Origin: Rhodocyclaceae bacterium
Lineage (GTDB): Bacteria; Pseudomonadota; Gammaproteobacteria; Burkholderiales; Rhodocyclaceae
Assembly (NCBI GenBank): GCA_028714035.1
Contig: JAQTNA010000011.1
Span: forward strand, 1 to 64,000
DNA: 64,000 bases
Direction: 5' to 3'
The translations under genes were made by a program, and so were the position numbers. Shown piece after piece: positions 9,248-17,842 of the stretch. Position 1 is the stretch's first letter; every line of letters begins with the position of its first letter. The notes under the pieces are model-generated. The model did no database searches. It was not told the DNA's origin and saw only the letters and a program-made list of their open reading frames with translations.

Positions 9248-9499
9248 ATGTCACATATTGCAAATACGGCGGCAAGTCCCAGAACTTGCCATGTTGATCA
9301 CCTTTTGCGGTCCCTGGCAGGCAACCGGCTGGCGGCACAGAAGCTGGCGCAGATGTTCCTGGACATATACCCCGACAAGATTGCGCGTATGGACGCGGCA
9401 TTCCAAGCTGCGGATTGGCTTACCCTGCGTCGTGCGGTTCATGAGCTACGTGGCAGTTGTGCATGCTCGCGACCGAATGCGGTTCAATTTCTTGCATGA
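9248..9499 (+). pseudogene. Truncated Hpt (histidine phosphotransfer) domain fragment
   Basis: An 83-codon frame starting at an ATG with GGAG about ten bases upstream. Its residues 15-70 look like the first helices of an Hpt domain (LAQMFLDIYPDKIARMDAAF, then AVHELRGSCA), where the His of HELRGS would be the phosphoacceptor. Intact Hpt domains continue for another ~40 residues with further helices; here the frame degenerates into CSRPNAVQFLA and stops. No kinase or receiver gene adjoins it. It is probably the 5' remnant of a phosphorelay gene, although a minimal functional peptide cannot be excluded. Confidence 0.45.
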
Positions 9500-9575
9500 A
9501 ATGCGGCTTGTTCGCTCCGTCGGGCGGACATCTCGCCGGAACAGTGAAACCGGCCGGCTCGGCCGCTGCCCGTCC

Positions 9576-10226
9576 TCACCCCTGACCGGCAACGAGCTCG
9601 GCGGCCTCGGCCTTGCTGAGGGTCTTCCACGGCAGGGGAAACAGGCCGGCAACCTTCTGCATATAGCGCCGGTAGCGCTCGCCGTGATAGGCGATGAGCT
9701 TTTGCTCTTCCAACCTGGCGCCGACGACAAAGTAGGCGGTCGTCAGCAAGGCACTCGCCAGCATCGCCTCGTTCATGTCCCGCGTCCACAGGATCAAGAG
9801 GGACAGGAAGTACCAGGGGTGGCGCACATAGCGGTGAAACGAGGAGAGGTGAAATCTCTCCTGGTCGGCCACGGTCCTGGCGCCGCTTCGCCACTGGCGC
9901 AGGCCGAGAAACTCCTGGCCGTCGTAATGGCCCAGAGTCAGGAAGAAGCCCAGCACCGCCGCCAGCGCAGCGCCGTTGGCAAGCCATGCCCACGGGCCGC
10001 TCCAGGCCCAGACCAGGCGCCCCGGATGAGCATACAGCAGGTACAGGATGGGCAACAGGCCCAGGATGGCGACCGCGTTGAAGGCGAGGCGATAGGCCGG
10101 CATCAGGCTCGGCCAGCGGCCCGCGATCCAATGCTTGACCATGAGCGAGGCCAGCAGCGAATGCAGGGCGAAGTAGGCGAGCCAGGCCGGGAGCAGAACG
10201 GCGGGCTCAAACATGGCCGGATTCAC
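9576..10226 (-). CDS. Membrane methyltransferase, ICMT/NnrU-like
   Basis: A 216-residue protein with about five membrane helices and a C-terminal signature of the isoprenylcysteine/phospholipid methyltransferase superfamily: YVRHPWYFL, then the acidic RLEEQKLIAYHGERYRRYM segment that binds S-adenosylmethionine at the membrane face. The substrate is unknown. It is the last gene of the biotin operon and its start overlaps the end of bioC by 20 bp, so it is almost certainly cotranscribed and translationally coupled. Members of this superfamily are not part of the known biotin pathway. Start at MNPAMFEPAV or MFEPAV are both possible. Confidence 0.75.
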   Translation of the reverse strand: MNPAMFEPAVLLPAWLAYFALHSLLASLMVKHWIAGRWPSLMPAYRLAFNAVAILGLLPILYLLYAHPGRLVWAWSGPWAWLANGAALAAVLGFFLTLGHYDGQEFLGLRQWRSGARTVADQERFHLSSFHRYVRHPWYFLSLLILWTRDMNEAMLASALLTTAYFVVGARLEEQKLIAYHGERYRRYMQKVAGLFPLPWKTLSKAEAAELVAGQG

Positions 10227-11058
10227 GGGGATGCCCTTGCGCCGTGCCGCCGACGCCCTTGCTTGCCGTCACGTAGATCACCTCGTAGGTCGCCGGCAGC
10301 TTGCCGTCGCGGCGACGGGTCTCGTAATTGGCGACGGCCTGGGCCCAACGGTGCTTGCCCATGAGGCCGGGCACGCCCTCCTCCACCACGCGGCGCGCGC
10401 CGATGGCCTTGAGGCCGCGCAGCACGCCGGCCACATCCTCGTACTCCATGACCAGTTTTTCCTGCTCCAGCTCGATGACTGAGAACCCGGCCCGGACCAG
10501 CAAACCGCGGATTTCTTCCGGCGAGGTGAAGCGGTTCACGTGCCTGTAGCGATCCACCGGGGCGAAGGAGGCGGCCAGTTCGGACAGCGTTCCCGGCCCC
10601 AGGGTGGAGAAATGGAGCAGGCCGCCGGGGGCGAGGCAACGATGCAGACCGGCAAGGGTCGAGCCTAGCCTCACCGCCCATTGCAGGGCCAGGCTGGACC
10701 AGACCAGATCCACGCAAGCTTCCGCCAGGGGCAACGCCTCCAGGTCCGCGCAGATGCCGGCGCAGCCTTCCACCCCCGACTCGGCGCGCCGATCCCGCGC
10801 GAACTTCAGCATGGCCGGGGCCAGGTCCAGTTCGAGGAAATCATGAGCGGGCAGCCTGGCCCGCAACAGGCTCGCCCCGAACCCGGTGCCCGAACCCGCG
10901 TCCAGCAAGCGGCCCGACTCCCTGCCCGGAGACGGCAACACCCGGTCCAGGCGCAGGGCGAGCCGCCGCGCCACCTCCCGCTGGAGGTCGGCCGCCGCAT
11001 CGTAACTTGCGGCCGCGCGCTCGAAGGCGCGACGTACGGGGCTGTGCGCCATGCTCAT
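10207..11058 (-). CDS. bioC: Malonyl-ACP O-methyltransferase BioC
   Basis: A class I SAM methyltransferase of 283 residues. The SAM-binding glycine motif LLDAGSGTGFG is near residue 49, followed by the acidic LELDLAPAML and the WSSLALQWA segment typical of BioC. BioC methylates the free carboxyl of malonyl-ACP so that the fatty acid synthase can build pimeloyl-ACP methyl ester. The gene follows bioH with a 4 bp overlap (ATGA) in a bioF-bioH-bioC order, which supports the assignment over other SAM methyltransferases. bioA, bioB and bioD are not in the window. Length is slightly above the ~250 of E. coli BioC. Confidence 0.9.
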   Translation of the reverse strand: MSMAHSPVRRAFERAAASYDAAADLQREVARRLALRLDRVLPSPGRESGRLLDAGSGTGFGASLLRARLPAHDFLELDLAPAMLKFARDRRAESGVEGCAGICADLEALPLAEACVDLVWSSLALQWAVRLGSTLAGLHRCLAPGGLLHFSTLGPGTLSELAASFAPVDRYRHVNRFTSPEEIRGLLVRAGFSVIELEQEKLVMEYEDVAGVLRGLKAIGARRVVEEGVPGLMGKHRWAQAVANYETRRRDGKLPATYEVIYVTASKGVGGTAQGHPRESGHV

Positions 11059-11795
11059 GGCGCCAGGAAGCCGCGCACGATGGCGGCCACCTCGGCCGGC
11101 CGTGTGAGGAAGGGGGCGTGGGCGCAGCCCGCCAGCACATGCAGTTCCGCGTCCGGAAACAGGCCCGCCAGGCGCCGCGCGGCGGCGACCGGCACGACGC
11201 CATCCTGTTCACCATGGATCAGGCACAGGGGCTGGCGTATCTCCGACAGATGGGGCCGCACATCGCCGTGGCGCAGAAGTGCCAGGCCATCCCTCAGAGT
11301 CTGTTCCGTGGGCAGGGGACGCTCTCCCAGGAAACGCTTGAGCAACGAGACCTGGGCGCGGGCATCCTCCCCGCCCAGGGCCTGGATCGCCAGGAAACGG
11401 TGCAGGGTCGCGGCCGCGTCACCCCGCATCTGGGCCTCGAAGGCGTCCAGTACGGCGGGCGCCATGGCATCCGACCAGGACTCGTCCCGGCAGAAACGGG
11501 GAGAACTGCCCACCAGGATGAGCTTCTCCACCCGGTCCGGCGCCAGGGCCGCGAGCCGCTGGGCCACCATGCCGCCCAGGGACCAGCCGAGCAGCACCGC
11601 ACGCCGGGGCAACTCTTCCAGCAGTGTGCTGGCCAGGGTGTCCAGGCTATAGGGGGCGACCGAAGTCCTGCCGCCATGTCCCGGCAGGTTCGGACGATGG
11701 AGATTGCATTCGTCCGCCAGGATCTCGCCAAATTCGCCCCAGATGCCCCCGTGCATGCCCCAGCCATGGAGCAGCACCAGTTCCCGCCGGCTCAT
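11055..11795 (-). CDS. bioH: Pimeloyl-ACP methyl ester esterase BioH
   Basis: An alpha/beta hydrolase of 246 residues. The oxyanion HGWGMHGG segment is at residues 10-17, the nucleophile elbow GWSLGG places the catalytic serine at Ser72, and a late HGEQDGVVP Asp and AGCAHAPF His complete the triad. BioH cleaves the methyl ester of pimeloyl-ACP methyl ester, ending the chain-building phase started by BioC. It overlaps bioF upstream and bioC downstream by 4 bp each, so the three enzymes are tightly coupled. Confidence 0.9.
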   Translation of the reverse strand: MSRRELVLLHGWGMHGGIWGEFGEILADECNLHRPNLPGHGGRTSVAPYSLDTLASTLLEELPRRAVLLGWSLGGMVAQRLAALAPDRVEKLILVGSSPRFCRDESWSDAMAPAVLDAFEAQMRGDAAATLHRFLAIQALGGEDARAQVSLLKRFLGERPLPTEQTLRDGLALLRHGDVRPHLSEIRQPLCLIHGEQDGVVPVAAARRLAGLFPDAELHVLAGCAHAPFLTRPAEVAAIVRGFLAP

Positions 11796-12955
11796 GACTT
11801 TCCCTCCCCGGCCACTTCATGGAGCGCGCGCAGCAGCCGCTCCATGTCTTCCATGGAGTGGGCGGCGGAAAGCGAGAGACGCAGCCGGGCCGTACCCTTG
11901 GGCACGGTGGGCGGGCGGATCGCGGGCACCCAGATGCCCCGCTCCCTCAAGGCCTCGGCCAGGTGCACGGCGGCCTTGTTGTCCCCCACCATCAGGGGCT
12001 GGATCGGGGTTTCCGACGGCAGGAGCTTCCAGGGCAGATCGGCGGCGCCCTGGCGCAACCGGGCGATCAGCTGCTGCAGGTGTTCCCGGCGCCAGGCGTC
12101 CTGCTCGATCAGGTCCACGGCGGCCAGGAGCGCCGCGGCCAGGAGGGGCGGCGGCGCCGTGGAAAAGACGTAACTGCGTGCCGAATGCAGCAGCCAATCC
12201 ACCACGCTCTGCTCGGCGAACAGGGCCGCGCCCATCGCCCCGGCCGCCTTGCCCAGGGTGCACAGGTGGATGATGCGCGGGCTCGCGAGGCCGAAATGCT
12301 CGGGCGTGCCCCGCCCGTTCGCCCCCAGCACGCCGAAGCCGTGGGCATCATCCACGTAGAGCCAGGCATCATGGGTCTCGGCCAGGCGTAGGAGTTCGGG
12401 CAGGGGCGCGATGTCCCCGTCCATGCTGAACACCCCATCCACCACGATGAGCTTGCGGCGCGCCTTCGTGGTCCGGAGGAGGTTTTCCAGGTGTCCGATA
12501 TCGTTGTGATGGAAGCGGCGCACCTGGGCGCGGGAAAGTTGCGCCCCATCCAGGAGGGAGGCATGCACCAGCTTGTCGGCGAAAATGGCGTCCTCCCGCC
12601 CCACCAGGGCCGGAAGAATGCCGGTATTGGCCGGAAACCCGCCCCCCAGAAGCAGGCAGGGCCGTCCCATGAAGGCGTGCAAGCGCTCCTCCAGGCGCTG
12701 GTGCAGACGGTGATGCCCGCTCACCAGGGCGGACGCGCCGCTGCCCACGCCATGATTGCGCGCCGCCTCGGCCGCCGCGTTCGCCAGCGCGGGATGGGCC
12801 GCGAGACCCAGGTAATCGTTGGAGCAGAAGGACAGCCATTCCCGGCCTTCTGCCGTAACGTGTACGCCCTGGGCGGATTCCAGGACGCGCCGATGGCGGC
12901 GCAACCCGGCCTCGTCCAGGCGGGCGAGTTCGTGGGAAAAATCGGGAATGGGCAT
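11792..12955 (-). CDS. bioF: 8-amino-7-oxononanoate synthase BioF
   Basis: A 387-residue fold-type I PLP enzyme that condenses pimeloyl-ACP with alanine to 8-amino-7-oxononanoate. The family segments are present: WLSFCSNDYLGLA near residue 40, the glycine-rich GVGSGASALVSGHH, VDDAHGFGVLG with the PLP-ring-stacking Asp/His, and HLCTLGKAAG with the Schiff-base lysine at Lys236. Length is normal. It is the first gene of the minus-strand bioF-bioH-bioC-methyltransferase operon; a REP pair lies directly upstream at 12971-13030 between it and greB. Confidence 0.93.
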   Translation of the reverse strand: MPIPDFSHELARLDEAGLRRHRRVLESAQGVHVTAEGREWLSFCSNDYLGLAAHPALANAAAEAARNHGVGSGASALVSGHHRLHQRLEERLHAFMGRPCLLLGGGFPANTGILPALVGREDAIFADKLVHASLLDGAQLSRAQVRRFHHNDIGHLENLLRTTKARRKLIVVDGVFSMDGDIAPLPELLRLAETHDAWLYVDDAHGFGVLGANGRGTPEHFGLASPRIIHLCTLGKAAGAMGAALFAEQSVVDWLLHSARSYVFSTAPPPLLAAALLAAVDLIEQDAWRREHLQQLIARLRQGAADLPWKLLPSETPIQPLMVGDNKAAVHLAEALRERGIWVPAIRPPTVPKGTARLRLSLSAAHSMEDMERLLRALHEVAGEGKS

Positions 12956-12970
12956 AGGTCTGGAGTCGTA

Positions 12971-13030
12971 GGTCGGGCTTCAGCCCGACAAGAACTTGCG
13001 AAACGGGAATTGTCGGGCTGAAGCCCGACC
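12971..13030. repeat. REP-like inverted pair between bioF and greB
   Basis: Two inverted copies of the palindrome core, GGTCGGGCTTCAGCCCGACA and TGTCGGGCTGAAGCCCGACC, separated by 20 bp: a BIME-like unit lying between two genes on the same strand. Confidence 0.85.
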
Positions 13031-13055
13031 TGCCGGGCAGGAAGCCATGGGCCGA

Positions 13056-13619
13056 CTAGTCCTCATAGCGGATGCCGACGATCTCGATTTCCCGGAGGCC
13101 GGCGGGACTCTGGAAGCGCACGGTATCGCCCTCCCTGGCCTTGAACAGGGCGCGCGCCAGGGGCGAGATCCAGCTGATCCGGCCATCGGAGGCATTGGCC
13201 TCGTCCACGCCCACGATCTGGTAACGCTCCTCGGCGCCGATGGCACCACCACTCACGTCGCAGATTTCCACCGTGGCGCCGAAGAACACCTGCTCCGGAT
13301 TCTGCTGCTCGGTAGGCGTGACCACGGTGGCGCTTTCCAGGCGCTTGATGAGGAAGCGGATGCGCTTGTCCAATTCCCGCAGGCGCTTCTTGCCGTAGAT
13401 GTAGTCGCCGTTCTCGGAACGGTCCCCGTTGCCCGCGGCCCAGGAGACCACCTGCACCACGGCCGGACGCTCGGTTTCCAGCAGTTGTTTCAACTCGGCC
13501 TTGAGGGTCTGGAATCCGCGCCGGGTCATGTAATTCTTCGAGCCCGCCGGGAGGGGCGGCGCCGCCTGCCCTTCTTCCTCGTCCTCGCCGTCGCTTTCCT
13601 TGACGAAGGCCTTGTTCAT
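13056..13619 (-). CDS. greB: Transcription elongation factor GreB
   Basis: A 187-residue Gre factor with the N-terminal coiled coil (YMTRRGFQTLKAELKQLL onward, with RPAVV and the acidic tip SENGDYIYGKKR) and the C-terminal FKBP-like domain (FGATVEIC to IVGIRY). Gre factors enter the RNA polymerase secondary channel and stimulate transcript cleavage in backtracked complexes. The GKKRLRELDKRIRFL signature is typical of GreB. About 28 N-terminal residues before KNYMT form an acidic disordered extension. ATG at 13619 is preferred over a GTG six bases earlier. Transcribed alone, isolated from the protease upstream by a terminator. Confidence 0.9.
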   Translation of the reverse strand: MNKAFVKESDGEDEEEGQAAPPLPAGSKNYMTRRGFQTLKAELKQLLETERPAVVQVVSWAAGNGDRSENGDYIYGKKRLRELDKRIRFLIKRLESATVVTPTEQQNPEQVFFGATVEICDVSGGAIGAEERYQIVGVDEANASDGRISWISPLARALFKAREGDTVRFQSPAGLREIEIVGIRYED

Positions 13620-13652
13620 AGTCACGCGGATCTGGGCAAAGGCGGCATTTTA

Positions 13653-13690
13653 CCGTGAAAGTCACCTCAGCGACTCACAATGCGCCCCTC
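13653..13690. repeat. Degenerate AGTCGC-type repeat remnant
   Basis: GTGAAAGTCACCTCAGCGAC followed by TCACAATGCGCCCCTC matches, in reverse orientation, the GAGTCGC-GCGACTTTCACG tail of the repeats at 31350-31390, 49345-49431 and 61190-61257. Confidence 0.5.
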
Positions 13691-13737
13691 GTCATGGATG
13701 GCAAGGCCAAGCCACCATGGCATCCAGAGCGCCCAAT

Positions 13738-13763
13738 AAAAAAGGGGCCGAAGCCCCCTTTTC
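13738..13763 (-). terminator. Intrinsic terminator of the sedolisin gene
   Basis: Read on the minus strand: AAAAGGGGGCTTCGGCCCC followed by six T. A GC-rich stem with a TTCG tetraloop and a T-run, 16 bp after the protease stop codon. Confidence 0.92.
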
Positions 13764-13778
13764 GAGATTTAGGGCTCG

Positions 13779-15119
13779 TTACCTGAAAGCGCCGGCAGTC
13801 CTGGGAGTACCAAGGCCGGAGGGGCCATCGTAGTACGCCCCGGCCGTGCAGAGATATGTTCCTCCGCAACTGCCGTTGCTGCCAGACGTGACGTCATTCA
13901 GATACGTACATGCCTGGCCTTGGGCGCCGCATTCCTGGTACAGGCTCTGCGCGTTGAGCGATGGGGTCGTATTGTTGATGGCAAACATGCCCGCGATCAA
14001 CGGGGCTGCCACGCTCGTGCCGCCGAAGACCACCCAGGCCGATGACGTCGAACTGATGGGGGCATATACCGCCACGCCGGTCGCCGGGTCAGCCACTGCC
14101 GAGACGTCCGCGACGGTGCGCATCCTGCACGCCGTACCCAAGCCTGCCTGCCAGCTGGGTTGGCCATACACGGTGCTGCAACCGCTGCCCGCACCCGACC
14201 AGACGGCTTCATACCAGCCGCGCGGATAGGTCGTCAGATCCGTTTCCCGGTACAGGCTGGTACCGCCAACGGCTGTGACATTGGGTGACGAGGCGGGATA
14301 TTCGACACCGTAACCGGCGTCGCCGCTGCTCACCGTGATGGCGATGCCCGGATGGGTATAGGCAGAATTGTACGAAGTCGTGCCCGCCTCGCCGCCACCA
14401 TAGCTGTTGCTGATGACGTGGGCGCCGAGCTTGGCCGCCGTATTCACCGCCGTGGCCAAATCGGAGTAGCTCGCGCTATTGGCTTCGACCAGGATGATCT
14501 TGCACGATGGGCACATCGCACTGGCCATCTGCAGATCGAGGGCCGTCTCCTGAGCCCAGCCGGTGTTCTGCTGCGGATAGGCGGTTTGCTGCCCTTTCTG
14601 GTTGTACTTGGCGAAGCAAGTCTTCGTCACGGTAGAGGAGCAGGTGGGCAGCGTACCCAACCCGAACTGGTTTCGATAAACGTTGAGATCCTTCAACGCG
14701 TTGGTGTAGCCATAGGCATCCACGATGGCGATCGTCGTAGAACCGCTCGTGGACATCCAACCGTCCGTGGAAGAGAGACCGTAGGCACTACGCAGATCCG
14801 CCGGCGAATATCCGGCCGGGGTTACGTTGGCGGTCGCGTTGGTGCCGGTTCCGGTATCGGCCGGAGGCGTAAAGCCCCTGCCGTGCCGGTCCAGATTCTG
14901 CCGCGGCGTTCCGGCGCTGTCGGTCACGATATGTGCATGGCATCGCGCGCTGTCCAGCACGGCGGGACCACCGCATGCCTTGACATGGAAGACCGCTCCA
15001 GAGCGTTCGACCTGCTGCGCATGCGCTGCTGGCGCGAACGAGAGCACCGTGAGAGCGAAGGCCACGATGCCGTGTTTTAGCGTCAATTTCTGCTTGAGGG
15101 AACTGGTCATATTCATCAT
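13779..15119 (-). CDS. Secreted sedolisin-family (S53-like) serine peptidase
   Basis: A 446-residue exported protein. The N-terminus has a signal peptide (hydrophobic ALTVLSFAPAAHA, cleavage likely before QQ). The sedolisin catalytic set is visible: Glu and Asp in WAQETALDLQMASAMC, the oxyanion Asp in TVSSGDAGYG, and the Ser in FGGTSVAAP (SGTS in many relatives). The end (DVTSGSNGSC, then GPSGLGTP) matches the calcium-binding region of the family. There is no long activation pro-domain as in classical sedolisins; about 80 residues precede the catalytic domain. Role: extracellular protein degradation, probably at acidic pH if it behaves like relatives. Monocistronic, with its own terminator. 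Confidence 0.87.
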   Translation of the reverse strand: MMNMTSSLKQKLTLKHGIVAFALTVLSFAPAAHAQQVERSGAVFHVKACGGPAVLDSARCHAHIVTDSAGTPRQNLDRHGRGFTPPADTGTGTNATANVTPAGYSPADLRSAYGLSSTDGWMSTSGSTTIAIVDAYGYTNALKDLNVYRNQFGLGTLPTCSSTVTKTCFAKYNQKGQQTAYPQQNTGWAQETALDLQMASAMCPSCKIILVEANSASYSDLATAVNTAAKLGAHVISNSYGGGEAGTTSYNSAYTHPGIAITVSSGDAGYGVEYPASSPNVTAVGGTSLYRETDLTTYPRGWYEAVWSGAGSGCSTVYGQPSWQAGLGTACRMRTVADVSAVADPATGVAVYAPISSTSSAWVVFGGTSVAAPLIAGMFAINNTTPSLNAQSLYQECGAQGQACTYLNDVTSGSNGSCGGTYLCTAGAYYDGPSGLGTPRTAGAFR

Positions 15120-15782
15120 CCTCTATAGGACATCATGCCAAGGAATCTCCCTTGGAAACGGAACGGTTGCGGAACCCGGCCCGCCACCGCCCCCAACGTG
15201 TTTGTATCTGGCGCGTCGAACTCATCTTAGAGCCCAGGATCGCGCCCGAACTGGGCGAAAGTCTACCTTCGCTACCTTTGTTGGTTCAGGAAATAACGTA
15301 ACACGAAGTAAACTCAATGGGCCGTGCGAAACTTCACGATTTCTTGGGCAGAGGGCTGGAAGTTGGCCACAGAGACCCTATCCGGCCTCATGAAGCCGCA
15401 CTGATAGACGCTTGATGTCGAATGCGCGACGGTCGGCTCATGGAGTTTCAACGGACGTTTATTGGCCCTGATTCCTGGGTTGGCCTACGGCCGCTCCTGG
15501 CCGTTTGCCGCTTCCTCCCTCCGGCAAAACATGATGTTCCTCACAATGGAACAGCGTGAAGAACTTGCTCGCACCATGCGGGGCTGCACGGGGGCGATGT
15601 ATGCTTGCAGGCGATGCTTGTGCCCGTGCATACAGGGCTCAGCCCGACATTGGCGCCGGGAAATACCCTTGTCAGGCTGAAGCCCGACCTACAGAATGAA
15701 AATTGTCATTCGGGGCGGCTGCGCATACCATACCGCCTTGCACCCGCCCGTCGTCGCGGCGGGAGAAACCGGAACCCAGGCC
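15120..15782. other. Long intergenic stretch with a degenerate REP pair
   Basis: This ~660 bp region holds no gene I can support. Short frames occur but have no recognisable protein character. A decayed REP pair (GGGCTCAGCCCGAC at about 15635-15648 and GTCAGGCTGAAGCCCGAC at 15671-15688) lies near its right end. Confidence 0.55.
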
Positions 15783-15986
15783 ATGTTCGACACAGAAGAA
15801 GAAATTCGCGCCAAGCTGAGCGAATTGCAGGAGGAGCATCGGGATCTGGACGAGGTCATCGCCCGCATCGAGCCCACCGTGCCCACCGACGAATTGCTCC
15901 TGCGCCGCCTCAAGAAGCGCAAGCTCCTGCTCAAGGATCGCATCTTCCAGTTGGAAAGCATGCTGGAGCCCGATATCCTCGCCTGA
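15783..15986 (+). CDS. YdcH/DUF465 small coiled-coil protein
   Basis: A 67-residue protein starting MFDTEEEIRAKL with an AGG box a few bases upstream; the frame is open further upstream (to 15696) but that part is REP-derived. It is a single long charged helix with the DUF465 pattern: EEHRDLDEVI, then LKKRKLLLKDRIFQLE. Function of the family is unknown. It lies alone between the protease and phaB. Confidence 0.8.
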   Translation: MFDTEEEIRAKLSELQEEHRDLDEVIARIEPTVPTDELLLRRLKKRKLLLKDRIFQLESMLEPDILA

Positions 15987-16145
15987 CCCCCTGTCCGCGT
16001 GCAGTTTCCCAGGACCGGCCGATGCCATTAATATTTTTTCTGGCGATATTAACAGGAATCGGATAATGTGACGTTCATGGGCAGGCCTGCCCATCGCACA
16101 TCCATTGCATTGCCCGGATGAAGCAAACCAACAGGGGAGAAAAAA

Positions 16146-16886
16146 GTGAGTCAGAAAATTGCATACGTTACCGGCGGCATGGGCGGCATAGGCACGGCAA
16201 TCTGCCAACGCCTGGCGAAAGACGGTTTCCGGGTCGTCGCCGGCTGTGGCCCGAACTCGCCGCGCAAGGACAAGTGGCTGGCCGAGCAAAAGGCGCTGGG
16301 CTTCGATTTCGTCGCTTCCGAGGGCGACGTGTCCCACTGGGAAAGCACGGTGGCGGCCTTCGCCAAGGTCCGCGCCGAGATCGGCGAGGTTGACGTCCTG
16401 GTGAACAATGCGGGCATCACGCGCGACGGCGTCTTCCGCAAGATGAGTCCGGATGACTGGAAGGCGGTGATAGACACCAACCTGAACTCGCTCTTCTTCG
16501 TCACGCGCCAGGTGATAGACGGCATGCTCGATCGCGGCTGGGGCCGGATCATCAACATCTCGTCGGTGAATGGCCAGAAGGGCCAGTTCGGGCAGACCAA
16601 TTACTCCACGGCCAAGGCGGGCATGCACGGCTTCACCATGGCCCTGGCCCAGGAATCCGCCAGCAAGGGCGTGACGGTGAATACCGTTTCTCCCGGCTAC
16701 ATCGGCACCGACATGGTCCGGGCGATCCGGGAAGACGTCCTGCAGAAGATCGTGAACACCATCCCGGTCAAGCGCCTGGGCACCCCGGAGGAAATCGCCT
16801 CCATCGTCGGCTGGCTGGCTTCCGACGAGAGCAGCTTCGCCACCGGCGCGGACTTCTCCCTGAACGGCGGCAATCACATGGGCTAA
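16146..16886 (+). CDS. phaB: Acetoacetyl-CoA reductase PhaB
   Basis: A 246-residue short-chain dehydrogenase. The NADPH-binding glycine motif GGMGGIGTAI is at residues 8-17, NNAG follows, and the catalytic Tyr153/Lys157 pair sits in NYSTAKAG. The polar GCGPNSPRK segment after beta2 is characteristic of PhaB enzymes, which reduce acetoacetyl-CoA to (R)-3-hydroxybutyryl-CoA for polyhydroxyalkanoate synthesis. It starts at GTG with a strong AGGGGAG box eight bases upstream. A thiolase that could supply its substrate lies at 26495, but PHA synthase is not in the window. FabG is the alternative, less likely given the segment noted. Confidence 0.92.
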   Translation: MSQKIAYVTGGMGGIGTAICQRLAKDGFRVVAGCGPNSPRKDKWLAEQKALGFDFVASEGDVSHWESTVAAFAKVRAEIGEVDVLVNNAGITRDGVFRKMSPDDWKAVIDTNLNSLFFVTRQVIDGMLDRGWGRIINISSVNGQKGQFGQTNYSTAKAGMHGFTMALAQESASKGVTVNTVSPGYIGTDMVRAIREDVLQKIVNTIPVKRLGTPEEIASIVGWLASDESSFATGADFSLNGGNHMG

Positions 16887-16898
16887 GCGGTTCGGCAG

Positions 16899-16928
16899 GG
16901 TGTGCCCGGACGCCATGTCGGGCACACC
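16899..16928. terminator. Hairpin between convergent phaB and transglutaminase genes
   Basis: A perfect 10 bp stem, GGTGTGCCCG with CGGGCACACC, and a 10 bp loop, lying between the ends of two convergent genes. No T-run on either strand, so termination is plausible but not certain. Confidence 0.6.
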
Positions 16929-16939
16929 GCCATTGGAGT

Positions 16940-17842
16940 TCAGGCCGCAGTTTCCTCGGTCTCCGGTTCCACCGTCACCCGCACGTCCAGTTCGTGCTCC
17001 CCGCCGCCCAGGATAACGCCGCGCATGGGGCTCACGTCCGAGAAATCCCGGCCCCAGGCCACGGTCACGTGTTCCATGTCCACCAGCAAGTCGTTGGTCG
17101 GGTCCAGGTCCACCCAGCCCAGGTCCGGGCAAAACACCGACACCCAGGCGTGAGAGGCGTCGGCCCCCACCAGGCGTTCCTTGCCGGGTGCGGGATGAGT
17201 CAGGAGGTAGCCGCTCACATAGCGCGCCGCGAGACCCAGGGAGCGCAGGCAGGCGATCTGCAGGTGCGCGAAGTCCTGACACACGCCCCGCTTCTGCTTC
17301 AGCACCGTTTCCACCGGCGTCGAGATGGTGGTGGCTTTCGGATCGTACTGGAAATCCCTGTGGATGCGTCGGGTCAGGTCGCGCGCCGCGGCGAGCAGCG
17401 GCCGCCCGGCGCGAAAACTCGTCCGGGCATAGGCCGCCAGACTGCCGGCCACCGGCACATGGGGCGAGGCGAAGAGATACTGGGCCGGGTCCAGCACCGC
17501 GCCGCCGGCCCCTCCATGCAGCCACTCCCGGGCCATTTCCCAGGGCAGGGTCTCGTTCGGCGCCACGGCCGGGGCATGGGAGCGCACCGCCACCCGGGAT
17601 TCCACCGCCACCAGCAGTTCGTCGTGGGGGGTGTGCAGGGCGAACTGGGCCACGGGATTGCCGAAGAAGTCCTCCAGCCAGGACCATTCCGGGGGTTCCG
17701 GCCGGACCCGAATCTCGTGCCACAGGCAGTCCTGCCAGGGCGTGGACCGGGGGATGAGGCGCAGGAGTTGGCGGGACAGGGTCACCGGCCAGGAATAGCG
17801 GTACTCGGTTTCGTGGCGGATGCGATAGACGACGTTCTTCAT
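16940..17842 (-). CDS. Transglutaminase-like cysteine peptidase (small paralogue)
   Basis: A 300-residue protein with a beta-rich transglutaminase N domain (YRIRHETEYRYSWPVTLSRQ) and a transglutaminase core. The catalytic Cys is in KRGVCQDFAHLQ, the His in ASHAWVSVF and the Asp in GWVDLDPTND. Family members act as peptidases or amide-bond-forming enzymes. It is the last gene of the five-gene minus-strand cluster, and its ATG overlaps the stop of the upstream ATP-grasp/alpha-E gene (TGATG), so coupling is tight. Cytoplasmic: no signal peptide. A TTG three bases earlier is an alternative start. Confidence 0.88.
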   Translation of the reverse strand: MKNVVYRIRHETEYRYSWPVTLSRQLLRLIPRSTPWQDCLWHEIRVRPEPPEWSWLEDFFGNPVAQFALHTPHDELLVAVESRVAVRSHAPAVAPNETLPWEMAREWLHGGAGGAVLDPAQYLFASPHVPVAGSLAAYARTSFRAGRPLLAAARDLTRRIHRDFQYDPKATTISTPVETVLKQKRGVCQDFAHLQIACLRSLGLAARYVSGYLLTHPAPGKERLVGADASHAWVSVFCPDLGWVDLDPTNDLLVDMEHVTVAWGRDFSDVSPMRGVILGGGEHELDVRVTVEPETEETAA

